39,558 nt of DNA from Nocardia nova (GTDB lineage: Bacteria > Actinomycetota > Actinomycetes > Mycobacteriales > Mycobacteriaceae). The notes under the pieces are model-generated. The model ran no database searches and was not told the origin of the DNA. It worked only from the letters and a program-made list of their open reading frames with translations. The position numbers and the translations under genes were made by a program. The stretch spans positions 1-39,558 of the forward strand of contig NZ_PSZE01000042.1 of the NCBI RefSeq assembly GCF_002933465.1. Direction: 5' to 3'. Of the stretch, positions 16,359 to 26,007 are shown in pieces. Every line of letters begins with the position of its first letter. The stretch's first letter is position 1.

Positions 16359-16761
16359 CGGGCGGGTGGCCGGCATCTGTGGGTGATACCGGCCCGTGCA
16401 GGGCTGCGGGCCTGCACCCCCACGGCGGTCGGTTACCGGATCGCGGCTCACGGCCGCCGCCCCGAGGTTCGGGCCGTCAGGATGAGGACTGCCGACCCGG
16501 GATCAATATACCGTTGAATGACGGTACGTCTTACGGCGGCTCATCGAACAAGTTCCGAAGGTTGGGCCAATCGCCGATCCGCGTGGCGGCGGTGCCGGCG
16601 GGGAAAACGTTTCGCTCCCAGGGAATTCGACGAAACCGCCGGTGCTGTCGCGAACCGTGACGCTTCGCGCGCATTTCCCAAAATTGGGAATAGCGCTCCC
16701 ACGGCTGGCGGTCTGGATGTCTATCGTTCGGGCAGGCGAGTGCGGCGGAAGGGATGTCCAG
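16359..16761. other. non-coding region before eccA
   Basis: About 400 bases without a convincing gene. It holds the perfect palindrome at 16675-16690 and a leader of about 70 bases to the GTG at 16762. A frame opening at 16642 is continuous with eccA, but using it would place the palindrome inside the gene. Such a start would also add N-terminal residues that EccA proteins do not have. Confidence 0.6.
16675..16690. promoter_or_regulatory. palindromic operator-like site 4, before eccA
   Basis: TTCCCA-AAAT-TGGGAA, perfect half-sites. The centre is about 79 bases before the chosen eccA start. TAGCGC follows directly. Confidence 0.65.
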
Positions 16762-18516
16762 GTGTCAGCGGCCGAGGACGCGTTCTACACGGGTGTTCAA
16801 TCACTGGGATTGGTTGCCGGCGGGGTTCGCAACGAAGACAATGCGTTGGCGGCGTTCCGGGCCGCCACCGATCTGGATCCGGATATGTGCGATGCCTGGC
16901 TGGGTCGCGCGATGGCGGGGGAAATCACCTCCGAAGTCATCTACGGCGCTTACCGTTCGGTGCACAACCTGTACCGGGATCAACAGCGCGCCGGATTGGT
17001 GGATCGGGCGCTGTGGTGTCAGGTGGAGCTCGGCATGTACGGGCTGCGGGTGGCGATGGCCGACCGCGATCAGATCGCGATCGCGCAGGCCTGCTCCTAC
17101 GCCCAGGGCGGCGAATGGGGAGAGGCCGCGGCCATTCTCGATCAGGTACCCCGCGACGACGTTTCCGAATTCGTTCGCATGTCGCTGTACTACCGCACCG
17201 ATCGCTGGCCGGACGTGCTCGCCGCCCGCACGGCCAAACCGGTTCTCGACGACGGCCTGCTCGATATCGCCGCCGAGTTGATGGCTGCCGAATCCCTCGC
17301 GCGGATGGGACGATTCGGTGAGGCCATGCCGCGCGCCCAGCGCATCGTCGAGGACAGCGCTTCCGGGAATCTGTCCTACATCTGGGCGGATGCGCACTTC
17401 CTGCTCGGAATGTTGTTGCGGCACAACGGAGATCACGATGCCGCCGAGAAGGTGCTGGCCGGTCTGCAGGGTTCGGCCCTGTGGTCCGAGCGGCCGCTGT
17501 GGCAGCGCGCCGTGCGCGACAAGAGCTACCGCTTCGACGTGGTGACTCCCGAGGTGATCGGCTCCCGGACGAATATCTGGGATCCGTCTTCGGGCGACGA
17601 CCCGGCCGAGGTGGCCGCCACCGCGGCCAAGGCCGAGCGCGACACCCTGCTGGCCGAGGCGTCGGACCTGCTTGCGGCGCAGATCGGCATGGACTCGGTC
17701 AAAGAACAGGTCGAGCGGCTCAAATCCGGGGTTCTGATGGATCAGGTCCGTGCCAAACGCGGCCTGGCGGTGGAATCCAAGACCCAGCACCTGATCTTCT
17801 CCGGCCCGCCGGGTACCGGTAAGACGACCATCGCCCGGGTCATCGCAAAGATCTTCGCCGGCCTGGGCGTGGTGGAGAACGCCGACGTCATCGAGGTGTC
17901 GCGTAACGACATGGTCGGCACTCACCTCGGCCACACCGCACCGAAGACCAATGCGCTGATCGACTCGGCGCTCGGCGGTGTGCTGTTCATCGACGAGGCC
18001 TACACCCTGATTCAGGAGGGACTGTCCGGCGGCGACGCGTTCGGTAAGGAAGCCGTCGATACGCTGCTGGCCCGGATGGAGAACGATCGCGACAAACTCG
18101 TGGTGGTCATCGCCGGCTACGAGGACCAGATCGACCGCTTCCTGGCCTCCAATGACGGTCTGGCCTCCCGCTTCACCAAGCGCATCCGGTTCGCCAGTTA
18201 CGACGCCGACGAACTGGTTCAGATCGCCGATCACATTGCGCGCAAGAAGGATTCGATCCTGTCCGACCAAGCGCGGGAGATCCTGCGGGAGCGCTGCGCG
18301 GAACTGGCACAGCAGACCCGCAACGGCCGCCGCCTGATCGATCTGGCCGGCAACGGCCGGTTCGTCCGCAACGTGGTGGAGGCGGCCGAGGCCGAACGCG
18401 ATTACCGGTTCACGCGCGACAACGCGGATATCGCGAATATGTCCAACGAGGAACTGATGACCGTCGACGCATTCGACATCACTGCCGCCCTGGCGGGGCT
18501 GGCGCCGGCGAGTTGA
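16762..18516 (+). CDS. eccA: EccA, type VII secretion AAA+ ATPase
   Basis: 584 residues from GTG 16762, eight bases after GGAAGGG (16747-16753). The length agrees with EccA1 (573); earlier in-frame starts would extend across the leader. The N-terminal half is a TPR-like helical domain. The C-terminal half is a CbxX/CfqX-type AAA+ ATPase with Walker A GPPGTGKTT at 348-356, Walker B LFIDEAY near 407-414 and the later ARLENDR-like segment LLARMENDRDKLVVVIAGYE. EccA is cytosolic and is thought to act on substrate or chaperone complexes such as EspG-PPE before export. It begins the eccA-eccB-eccC unit. Its presence excludes the minimal ESX-4 type. Confidence 0.96.
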   Translation: MSAAEDAFYTGVQSLGLVAGGVRNEDNALAAFRAATDLDPDMCDAWLGRAMAGEITSEVIYGAYRSVHNLYRDQQRAGLVDRALWCQVELGMYGLRVAMADRDQIAIAQACSYAQGGEWGEAAAILDQVPRDDVSEFVRMSLYYRTDRWPDVLAARTAKPVLDDGLLDIAAELMAAESLARMGRFGEAMPRAQRIVEDSASGNLSYIWADAHFLLGMLLRHNGDHDAAEKVLAGLQGSALWSERPLWQRAVRDKSYRFDVVTPEVIGSRTNIWDPSSGDDPAEVAATAAKAERDTLLAEASDLLAAQIGMDSVKEQVERLKSGVLMDQVRAKRGLAVESKTQHLIFSGPPGTGKTTIARVIAKIFAGLGVVENADVIEVSRNDMVGTHLGHTAPKTNALIDSALGGVLFIDEAYTLIQEGLSGGDAFGKEAVDTLLARMENDRDKLVVVIAGYEDQIDRFLASNDGLASRFTKRIRFASYDADELVQIADHIARKKDSILSDQAREILRERCAELAQQTRNGRRLIDLAGNGRFVRNVVEAAEAERDYRFTRDNADIANMSNEELMTVDAFDITAALAGLAPAS

Positions 18517-18519
18517 CCC

Positions 18520-20085
18520 ATGGCCCGCTTCCGGGTGGTGACCAAACACCAGATCTCGGGGTGGCGGTTCCTGTTGCGCCGGATCGAGCACGCGCTGGTC
18601 CGGCGCGATGCCTCGATGGTCGACGATCCGCAGCGGGGTCGCTCCACGGCCTTGTCGATCGGCATCGCCCTGGCCTGTGTGGTCGTCGCGGGAGCCGCGG
18701 TGATGGCGTTCTTCAAACCGGCCAAGCAGGTCGGACAGGCGAATATCGTGTCCGACAAGGATTCCGGTGCGCTGTTCGTCAAAGTGGACAACCGCCTGTA
18801 TCCGGCGCTGAACCTGTCCTCGGCGCGGCTGATCACCGGAGCGGCGGCCAACCCCGTACCGGTCTCCCGCGACGAACTCGCGAAATATCCACGCGGTCCG
18901 TGGGTGGGGATTCCGGGAGCCCCAGGCGTGATGAGCGATACCGGCGGTCGGGACTCCTCCTGGGCGGTGTGCGATACCGCGCGGATCGGCGCCGCGGCAC
19001 CGGTCGACCAGCGAACCGGATTGCCCACCGCGGGGGCGGGTGTGCGGACCACCGTCATCGGCGGACCGCTGACCGTCCAGACCGAGGGTGACGGCGCGAT
19101 CCGCGATCTGGGCGCCGACGAGGCGCGGCTGCTGCGTCAGGACGACAACACCTGGCTGGTCTACAACAACGGTGATCACGGAGTCGTGCGAGCGGCGATC
19201 AACCTCGCTGATTCCGCGGTCACCCTGGCCCTCGGGATCGACGCCACCGCACCGGTGATCGAGGCATCCAGGGGACTGATCGCCGCGATTCCGGAGGCAC
19301 CGCCGCTGCGTGTGCCGGAGGTGCCAGGGGCCGGGGAACCCGCTGTGCTGAAGGGCGGTATCTCCGCGCCCGTCGGTTCGGTGGTGACGGTGTCCAACCC
19401 CGGGCGCGGCGCGTCCTACTATCTGGTGTCCCAGTCCGGGCTGGTCCAGGTCGGCTCCGTCCTGGCGTCGATGATCCGCAACTCGAATTCCCGTGGCGCC
19501 GTGGCGAGTATGACCGTGGGGCCCGACGCGGTGGCGCAGAATCTGCGGCCCGGTTCCTGGCCGGGCACCTCGACCTACCCGAGCCGTCCGGTCACGCTGG
19601 CCGATCCGGAGAAGTTCGGCGTGACCTGCTTCCACTGGTCGCGCGGAGCGACCGAGGCGAATGCCGTCACGCGCGCCCTGGTCGGACGGCAACTGCCGTT
19701 GCCGGTCGCCGAACAGAATCAGGTCGTGCCGCTGGTCACCGCACCCGCCTCGCATGGCGCCACCGCCGATGCCGCCTATCTGCCGCGGAATTCCGGCCGG
19801 TTCGTGCAGCTGACCGGAAGCGATCCGAACTCCCCGCTGCGGGAATCGCTGTTCTGGATCTCCGACAGCGGCGTGCGGTACGGGATCAATGTCGGCATCG
19901 GGTCGGGTGACCGCACGGTCGCCGCGCTCGGCCTGCAGGCGCCGGTGCCCGCGCCCTGGAGCATCGTGTCCCTGTTCGCCGTCGGCCCGACCCTCTCGAC
20001 CGCGGACGCCCGTATCCAGCACGACGGAATCGCACCCGACAAAGCCGCGGTCGGCCTACCGGAGAAAACCGGGGGAGGAGCCTAG
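18520..20085 (+). CDS. eccB: EccB, membrane-anchored core subunit of the ESX channel
   Basis: 521 residues. A short cytosolic N-terminus carries the family start (RVVTKHQISGWRFLLRR-type). One transmembrane helix follows at about 45-68 (ALSIGIALACVVVAGAAVMAFF), then a large extracytoplasmic domain with the four-fold repeat architecture of EccB (segments such as GALFVKVDNRLYPALNL). It assembles with EccC, EccD and EccE and projects into the periplasm. Three bases separate it from eccA, and its TAG overlaps the GTG of eccC, so the three are one operon. Confidence 0.95.
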   Translation: MARFRVVTKHQISGWRFLLRRIEHALVRRDASMVDDPQRGRSTALSIGIALACVVVAGAAVMAFFKPAKQVGQANIVSDKDSGALFVKVDNRLYPALNLSSARLITGAAANPVPVSRDELAKYPRGPWVGIPGAPGVMSDTGGRDSSWAVCDTARIGAAAPVDQRTGLPTAGAGVRTTVIGGPLTVQTEGDGAIRDLGADEARLLRQDDNTWLVYNNGDHGVVRAAINLADSAVTLALGIDATAPVIEASRGLIAAIPEAPPLRVPEVPGAGEPAVLKGGISAPVGSVVTVSNPGRGASYYLVSQSGLVQVGSVLASMIRNSNSRGAVASMTVGPDAVAQNLRPGSWPGTSTYPSRPVTLADPEKFGVTCFHWSRGATEANAVTRALVGRQLPLPVAEQNQVVPLVTAPASHGATADAAYLPRNSGRFVQLTGSDPNSPLRESLFWISDSGVRYGINVGIGSGDRTVAALGLQAPVPAPWSIVSLFAVGPTLSTADARIQHDGIAPDKAAVGLPEKTGGGA

Positions 20086-23000
20086 TGACGACCACCCGGC
20101 GCTTCGTACGGCCCGCGCGCACGGTGAAGGGCCCGAAGGCGCCCGCGGTCACCGAGCTTCGCCTGCAACCACCCACCGAACTTCCCAAACCCGTTCCGGC
20201 GTCGCGGATTCGGATGATCATGCCGGTGGTCATGATGGCCGGTATGGGCGGAATGATGGTGATGATGTTCCGCAACGGCGGATCGTTCTCACCCACCATG
20301 CTGTTCTTCCCGATGATGATGGTCGTGTCGATGTTCGGCATGATGGGCGGCGCGCTGAGCGGCAACGGCGGTGGCGGCGCGGCGGGGCTGAACGAGGAAC
20401 GCAAGGACTACCTGCGTTCGATCGCCGAGAACCGCAAGACCGTGCACGCCGCCGAGGCGGAACTCTACGAATATCTGCGCTACACCCATCCGGGCCCCGC
20501 CGAGCTGTCTCGCCTCGTCGGCGGCAAACGCATGTGGGAGGTGCAGGTTTCCGGCCCGCAGTTCCTGCGCGTGCGCATCGGCCGGGGGCGGATCGCGAAC
20601 CAGGTGCGCGTCATCGTCCCGGAGGCGGCGCCGACCTCCGACCTCGATCCGGTCGGCGTGGTCGAGGTGACCCGTTTCGCCAAGGCCTATTCCACGGTCG
20701 GCGGCATGCCGGTGGCGATCAACCTGCTGTCGGTGCCGCAGGTCGGATTCGACGGCGACCACGGCGCCACGGCCGCGTTGGTGCGCGCGATGGTCGCCGA
20801 GATCGTCGTGCTGCACGGGCCGGATCAGGTCGCGATCGCCGCGGTGCTGTCGGATCCCGATGCGCCGGAATGGAAGTGGCTCAAATGGCTGCCGCATACG
20901 CAGCACCCCAGCGAAACGGACGCCATCGGATCCAGCCGGATGGTGTACCGGTCGGTGGGGGAACTGCGGTCGAAGGTGCTCGCCGGTCTCAACCGTGGAC
21001 CGTTCTCGGCCAACACCCAGCCGACCATGGACCGCACCCACTATCTGCTGCTCGTCGATACCGACGGGCCGACCAACGAACGAGACATCTCCGGCGTCGA
21101 CGGCTGCACCTGGCTGCGGCTGGGCGTCGGGGAACAGAATCTGCCGCGGGCGTTGAAATTCGTCGTCGACGAGGACCGGCGCCTGCAGGAGGTCACCTCC
21201 CGGGGTTTGCGCGCGGTCGGCGTCGGCGACACCATGTCGGTCACCGCGATCACCGCGCTGGCTCGCAGTATCTCCTCGTATCGGCTGTCGAGTGTGGTCG
21301 AGGCGGTCACCGCGGAGCAGACCAGCGGCGGGACGTCGTGGGAGGAGATGGTCGGTATTCTCGACCCGGGCGCGATCCGGGTCGAGCGGCAGTGGCCCCG
21401 CCGCCGCGACAGCGACCGCGGCCGGCTCAACATCCCGTTCGGTCACGATCCGACCGGCCAGGTGGTGTATCTCGACATCAAGGAATCGGCCGAAGAGGGT
21501 ATGGGCCCGCACGGTATGTGCATCGGCGCCACCGGCTCGGGCAAATCGGAATTCCTTCGCACCCTCGTCCTTTCGGCGATCGCGACACACTCGCCGGATG
21601 TGCTGAACCTGCTGCTGGTCGACTTCAAGGGTGGTGCGACCTTCCTCGGTTTCGACCGGCTCCATCACGTCACCGCGGTCGTCACCAATATGGAGGAGGA
21701 AGCCGACCTCGTCACCCGTATGGAGGACGTCATCAGCGGTGAAATGGCCCGGCGGCAACGCATTCTGCGCGACGCCGGCAACTTCGCCAGCGTGGCGGAC
21801 TACGAGCGGGCCCGCGAACAGGGTGCGCAACTGCCGCCGCTGCCGACGCTGCTGATCATCCTCGACGAATTCGCCGAACTGCTCGAACAGCATCCCAACT
21901 TCTCGAAACTGTTCGTCGCCATCGGCCGTCTGGGCCGGTCGCTGCGTATCCATCTGCTGCTGGCCTCGCAGAAGGTGCCGGCCAACCGGATGGGCGAACT
22001 CGAGGCGCACCTGTCGTATCGGGTCGCGTTGCGCACCAACCAGACCAGTGACTCCCGCGATGCCATCGGCACCGCCGACGCCTATCACCTGCCGAAGAAA
22101 CCCGGTGCCGGATATCTCCGGGTCGGCTCCGGTGATCTGCAGCGCTTCCAAGCCGCCTATGTCGGTGCGCCGTACACACCGCCCGCCCAGGCCGCGGCGT
22201 TGGGGACGACACAGCGCGCCCGCCGCCCGGGTGGCGGATACCGTCCCCCGCAGGCGTTCACCGCTGCCTACATCGCGCCCAGCCGGGTGGAACCGGTGGC
22301 CCCGGCCCCGGTCGTCACCCTCCCCGACGCTCCGGAGGCCGAACCGGTGACCCTGATGGAGACGGTGCTGCAGCAGTACGCCGGGCACGGCCGCCGGGCG
22401 CACGCCATGTGGTTGCCGCCCTTGAGTATTCCGGCCACCCTGGAGCGCCTGGTGGCGGCGGTCCAACCCGGTACGTTGCAACTGCCGCTGGCGATCGTCG
22501 ACAAACCGCGACAGCAGCGCCAGGACGTGTGGTCGGTGGACCTGTCGGCCGGTGGTGGGCATATGGCGATCGTCGGTGGGCCGCAGTCGGGTAAGTCGAC
22601 CGCGCTGCAGACCCTGGTCGTCTCCGCCGCCATGACGCACAGCCCGGAGCAGGCGCAGTTCTACTGCCTGGACTTCAGCGGAGGTCTGTCCAGCCTTCGC
22701 GCCATCCCGCACGTCGGGTCGGTGGCGTCGGCCCGGGACGTGGACCGCGTGCGCCGCACCTTCGCCCTGGTGACGAACCTACTGGCTTACCGGCAGTCGA
22801 TGTTCACCGAACTCGGTATCGACAGCATGCGCGAATTCCGCAGGCGGCGAGCCGATCCCGTCGAATCCGAGAAGCTGACCGCGTACGGGGACGTGCACGG
22901 GGATGTTTTCCTCGTCATCGACGGCTGGGATATCGGCTTCGCGGTCAACGGACCGTTCTACGACGAATATTCACCCGTCATCGAATCCATTGCGCTGCAG

Positions 23001-24098
23001 GGCCTCAACTATGGCGTCCACCTGGTCCTGAGCAGTTCGCGCTGGGCGGCGATCCGGCCGGCGATCAAGGACCTGCTGCAGACACGGCTGGAAATGCGTC
23101 TGGGCGATCTCACCGATACCGTATTCGGCACCCACCGCGCCATCGTCGCGTCCATTCCGCCGGACCGGCCGGGCCGTTGTATTTCCAGCGAGGCGTTGCA
23201 CATGCTGACGGCGTTGCCACGTATCGACGGAGTGGGAGACCCGGAGTCGGCGGCGGCCGGGCTGGCGGCCGCGGGCGAAGAACTGAACCGGCGCTACGAG
23301 GGCCGTCGCGCACCCGAGGTCCGGCTGCTGCCGTCGAAAATCGAATTGGATCGTATTCACGAAGTTGTGCCGGAACCGACGAGTCTGGCTCAGCAACTGG
23401 TGACTCCGTTCGGTGTGCGCGAATCCGATTTGGGCGTGGCGGCAGTGGATTTCGGGGTTTCCACGCACTTCATCGTGGTCGGATCACCCGGATGCGGAAA
23501 GTCCACGGTACTGGCGGATCTGATGCGTTCGATCGACCGGCGCTTCGGCCCGGATCAGGCGCGCATCCTGCTGGTCGACTATCGTCGCCAGCATATGGAC
23601 GTGGTTCCCGACGAACGGTTGATCGGCTATCTGACCAGCGAACGGGATCTGCAGGAGGGCCTGCCCGGATTCGCGGACAAGATTCGCAGCCGGCGGCCTC
23701 CGGACGGTGTGACCTCACAGCAGCTCAAGGAGCGCTCGTGGTGGAGCGGACCGGAGATATTCGTGGTGATCGACGATTACCACATGGTCGCGCAGCGCGG
23801 CATGCTCAATCCGCTCGACCCGTTGAAGGACATCATCGTCGACGGCCGTGACACGGGTCTGCACATCATCGTGGGACGTAATATCGCGCAGGCGGATTCG
23901 GCGATGTACGACAACATCATGGGTCAGATCAAGAACCTGAACTGCTCGGGTTTGATCATGGACGGCACCAAGCTCGACGGAATGCTGATCGGCGACGTGA
24001 AGGCAACGAAACAACCGCTCGGTCGCGGCATTCTGGTCGAGCCGCTGCATTCGCGGCGCGATCTCGTGCAAGCCGCGTGGACACCGACCGAACAGTGA
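20085..24098 (+). CDS. eccC: EccC, fused three-ATPase FtsK/SpoIIIE motor of the ESX channel
   Basis: 1337 residues in one chain, start GTG 20085. Two Met-rich transmembrane helices lie at about 43-88, then a stalk/DUF domain. Three FtsK/SpoIIIE ATPase domains follow, with P-loops GATGSGKS (481-488), GGPQSGKS (831-838) and GSPGCGKS (1133-1140). The first domain has a full Walker B (LLIILDEFAEL); the second has LVIDGWD and the third FVVIDDYH. EccC drives export, and its last domain binds the C-terminal signal of Esx substrates. The fused form is that of ESX-3 and ESX-5, unlike the split EccCa1/EccCb1 of ESX-1. Eighty-eight bases with site 5 separate it from the PE gene. Confidence 0.96.
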   Translation: MTTTRRFVRPARTVKGPKAPAVTELRLQPPTELPKPVPASRIRMIMPVVMMAGMGGMMVMMFRNGGSFSPTMLFFPMMMVVSMFGMMGGALSGNGGGGAAGLNEERKDYLRSIAENRKTVHAAEAELYEYLRYTHPGPAELSRLVGGKRMWEVQVSGPQFLRVRIGRGRIANQVRVIVPEAAPTSDLDPVGVVEVTRFAKAYSTVGGMPVAINLLSVPQVGFDGDHGATAALVRAMVAEIVVLHGPDQVAIAAVLSDPDAPEWKWLKWLPHTQHPSETDAIGSSRMVYRSVGELRSKVLAGLNRGPFSANTQPTMDRTHYLLLVDTDGPTNERDISGVDGCTWLRLGVGEQNLPRALKFVVDEDRRLQEVTSRGLRAVGVGDTMSVTAITALARSISSYRLSSVVEAVTAEQTSGGTSWEEMVGILDPGAIRVERQWPRRRDSDRGRLNIPFGHDPTGQVVYLDIKESAEEGMGPHGMCIGATGSGKSEFLRTLVLSAIATHSPDVLNLLLVDFKGGATFLGFDRLHHVTAVVTNMEEEADLVTRMEDVISGEMARRQRILRDAGNFASVADYERAREQGAQLPPLPTLLIILDEFAELLEQHPNFSKLFVAIGRLGRSLRIHLLLASQKVPANRMGELEAHLSYRVALRTNQTSDSRDAIGTADAYHLPKKPGAGYLRVGSGDLQRFQAAYVGAPYTPPAQAAALGTTQRARRPGGGYRPPQAFTAAYIAPSRVEPVAPAPVVTLPDAPEAEPVTLMETVLQQYAGHGRRAHAMWLPPLSIPATLERLVAAVQPGTLQLPLAIVDKPRQQRQDVWSVDLSAGGGHMAIVGGPQSGKSTALQTLVVSAAMTHSPEQAQFYCLDFSGGLSSLRAIPHVGSVASARDVDRVRRTFALVTNLLAYRQSMFTELGIDSMREFRRRRADPVESEKLTAYGDVHGDVFLVIDGWDIGFAVNGPFYDEYSPVIESIALQGLNYGVHLVLSSSRWAAIRPAIKDLLQTRLEMRLGDLTDTVFGTHRAIVASIPPDRPGRCISSEALHMLTALPRIDGVGDPESAAAGLAAAGEELNRRYEGRRAPEVRLLPSKIELDRIHEVVPEPTSLAQQLVTPFGVRESDLGVAAVDFGVSTHFIVVGSPGCGKSTVLADLMRSIDRRFGPDQARILLVDYRRQHMDVVPDERLIGYLTSERDLQEGLPGFADKIRSRRPPDGVTSQQLKERSWWSGPEIFVVIDDYHMVAQRGMLNPLDPLKDIIVDGRDTGLHIIVGRNIAQADSAMYDNIMGQIKNLNCSGLIMDGTKLDGMLIGDVKATKQPLGRGILVEPLHSRRDLVQAAWTPTEQ

Positions 24099-24111
24099 GA
24101 TCGCCGTCATC

Positions 24112-24127
24112 TTCCCAACATTGGGGA
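24112..24127. promoter_or_regulatory. palindromic operator-like site 5, before the PE gene
   Basis: TTCCCA-ACAT-TGGGGA, one mismatch in the right half. It lies 13 bases after the eccC stop, centred about 67 bases before the PE start. TAGCGT, a possible -10, is five bases downstream. It suggests that the substrate and late-core genes have their own promoter. Confidence 0.6.
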
Positions 24128-24186
24128 TGCCTTAGCGTTCATCCTGTACCGCTCGTCGGAGGCGGTATCGTCGTTAGGAGAGGTCG

Positions 24187-24504
24187 ATGTATCTCAATGT
24201 CACTCCTGAGAACTTCCCGGCTATCGCCTCGCAAATCCAATTCACCGCCACGGGATTACAGGGCGCTCTCGGAGCCCACGAGCCGGCCTGCCACCCGGCC
24301 CCGCCGGGCATCGACGATGTGAGCCGGATGATCCCGGAGGTGTTGAACCCCTGGGGCGAGGGCTTTTTCACGACAACCGCGCACGGCGCCGTCTTGCAGA
24401 CGGAGGCCTCGGCCGTGATGCCGGAGGTCGGCACCGCCTATTCGGGGAGCGACATCATCGCCGGCGCCGATGTCGCCACGCACGGTCCGATATTCAACGT
24501 GTAG
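24187..24504 (+). CDS. PE-family ESX substrate
   Basis: 105 residues, the size of a bare PE domain such as PE35 or PE5. P7-E8 follow the start (MYLNVTPENF). Two helices are separated by a Pro-containing turn (PAPPGIDDVS), and the C-terminal export motif is Y85-SGS-D89. There is no further C-terminal extension. PE proteins form a heterodimer with a PPE protein; the PPE gene starts 29 bases later. The pair is carried to the channel by EspG, encoded three genes on. The start is well supported by AGGAGAGG at 24176-24183. Confidence 0.88.
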   Translation: MYLNVTPENFPAIASQIQFTATGLQGALGAHEPACHPAPPGIDDVSRMIPEVLNPWGEGFFTTTAHGAVLQTEASAVMPEVGTAYSGSDIIAGADVATHGPIFNV

Positions 24505-24533
24505 CCACAGATTGTCGAGCCGAGGCTGATGTC

Positions 24534-25961
24534 ATGGCGTTCCTTTTCGACTTCCATGCGTTACCGCCGGAAATTAATACCTCTCGATTGCTGAGTGGTC
24601 CTGGTCCGGCATCGACGCACGCGACCTCCACCGCCTACGCGGACCTGGCGGCGCAACTGAATGCCGCGGCGGCCGATACCGAGGCCACGATGGCGACGAT
24701 CTCGGGCTCGTGGCAGGGTATGTCGGCGGACAAGGCCCGCGCGGCATTCCAGAAGCATGCGGCGTGGCTGCAGGAGCAGGCTGCAGTAGCGGGCACCGCC
24801 GCCGTGCTGGTGGGCGAGGTGGCTGCCGCGGCGAAGGCCGCGCGCGGTGCGATGACTCTGGTCAAGATCCATCTGAAGGCGAACAAGGCGAGGCGTAAAG
24901 CGTTGCTCGCCAAGATGGCGACGGCAAGTGCCATTTCCACCGCGGGGCCGGTCGGGGCCGCGGTGGGAGGTGCGATGCTGGCCGCGACCCTTCCGGCGCT
25001 CGCGGCCAACGAATTCGAGTACTTCTTCGTGATCTGGCCGGAGGCGGCTCTCGTCATGGACGGTTATGCGGGTGCCGTGGTGCCCGCGCTGGCCGCCCTC
25101 CCGAAGCCGCTCACGGCACCACCGATCGTCGGTGGTGGCGCTCCGCCGCCGGATATGCGGTACAAGATGACCCCGGACACGACGGCGACGCCGCGGCCCA
25201 CCGCCTACCAGCATTCGAATACCACTGACGCCGGCGGTAATTCGCACTCCACCACCGGGAATCAGAACACCTCTACGAGCAACTCTCATTCGGGCGGGGG
25301 CGACCAATCCTCGGGCGGCACCCACGACCCGTCGGGCCCGGGGGACGGGCCGCAAGGGGCCGACCCCACGGGCCCGGAGAGCGGGTTGTCCGACCCCACC
25401 GGGGCAACGGACGCGCTGTCACCGATGTCGGATAACGGCCAAGGCGGCGGCGAGGGATACGGTGACGATCCGCTGGCCGGGCAGGACGGCTTGTACGGCA
25501 TGTCGGCGACATCGCCCACCCTTGCCGGTCTGACCGGCGGAATCGGTAGCACGGTGGCATTTTCGATGATGCGCGGTGGGGTCGGCTCGATGCCCGGCGC
25601 CGCCACCGGATTCCGGATGCCCGGTAACTGGAATCCCGCGTCCTTCCGTGCCTTCGGAGCCGCGGACGGCCAGCCCACCACGAATCTGCCTCCGCGCCAA
25701 GGTCCTACGCGCGGGGCAACGGCACCCAAGGCGCAGATGCGACGCCGCAAGGACGAGGAGCGCAAATCCAAGTCGGCGGTCTTCGTACCGGGTGAACCGA
25801 TGGATGTGCCCGTCCTGGAGAAGGTTCCGATCGTCGGAGTCATCGAATACGCCGGCGACCGTAGAGACGATCCGGTATTGGAACCTCAACTCGCGGTCGG
25901 TGTGATCGAGCGCATCGATGACGATGCGGCGATTTCGGCCACCCCCGAACGTCCCCGGTGA
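24534..25961 (+). CDS. PPE-family ESX substrate with Ser/Gly/Thr-rich linker
   Basis: 475 residues. The N-terminal domain (about 1-185) has the PPE motif at residues 11-13 (FHALPPEINT), W60-Q-G62, long helices and an Ala-rich hairpin tip (SAISTAGPVGAAVGGAMLAATL) that would take the EspG-binding position. Residues about 190-300 are Thr/Ser/Asn/Gly/Asp-rich. The last 70 residues are conserved-looking (FVPGEPMDVPVLEKVPIVGV). It should dimerise with the PE protein just upstream. The arrangement PE-PPE-esxB-esxA is that of ESX-1, ESX-2 and ESX-3 in mycobacteria. Only a weak GAGG precedes the ATG, so translation may depend on the PE gene. Confidence 0.9.
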   Translation: MAFLFDFHALPPEINTSRLLSGPGPASTHATSTAYADLAAQLNAAAADTEATMATISGSWQGMSADKARAAFQKHAAWLQEQAAVAGTAAVLVGEVAAAAKAARGAMTLVKIHLKANKARRKALLAKMATASAISTAGPVGAAVGGAMLAATLPALAANEFEYFFVIWPEAALVMDGYAGAVVPALAALPKPLTAPPIVGGGAPPPDMRYKMTPDTTATPRPTAYQHSNTTDAGGNSHSTTGNQNTSTSNSHSGGGDQSSGGTHDPSGPGDGPQGADPTGPESGLSDPTGATDALSPMSDNGQGGGEGYGDDPLAGQDGLYGMSATSPTLAGLTGGIGSTVAFSMMRGGVGSMPGAATGFRMPGNWNPASFRAFGAADGQPTTNLPPRQGPTRGATAPKAQMRRRKDEERKSKSAVFVPGEPMDVPVLEKVPIVGVIEYAGDRRDDPVLEPQLAVGVIERIDDDAAISATPERPR

Positions 25962-26007
25962 ACAAGACCGAGGTCGCGTGTAATTCAACACCGGAAAGGA
26001 ACCACAG

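Noticed and set aside
16801..20022. Very long - strand open frame (over 1000 codons) opposite eccA and eccB
   Set aside because: It mirrors the codon periodicity of the + strand genes. Its product is Arg/Gly/Asp/His-rich with no domain, and eccA and eccB are certain.
20289..22712. Long - strand open frame opposite eccC
   Set aside because: Same antisense effect of high GC; no ribosome site or domain.
24099..24186. Zur or IdeR box, as expected for an ESX-3-like locus
   Set aside because: Neither the AT-rich Zur dyad nor the TTAGGTTAG-type IdeR box is visible in the gaps before eccA or the PE gene.
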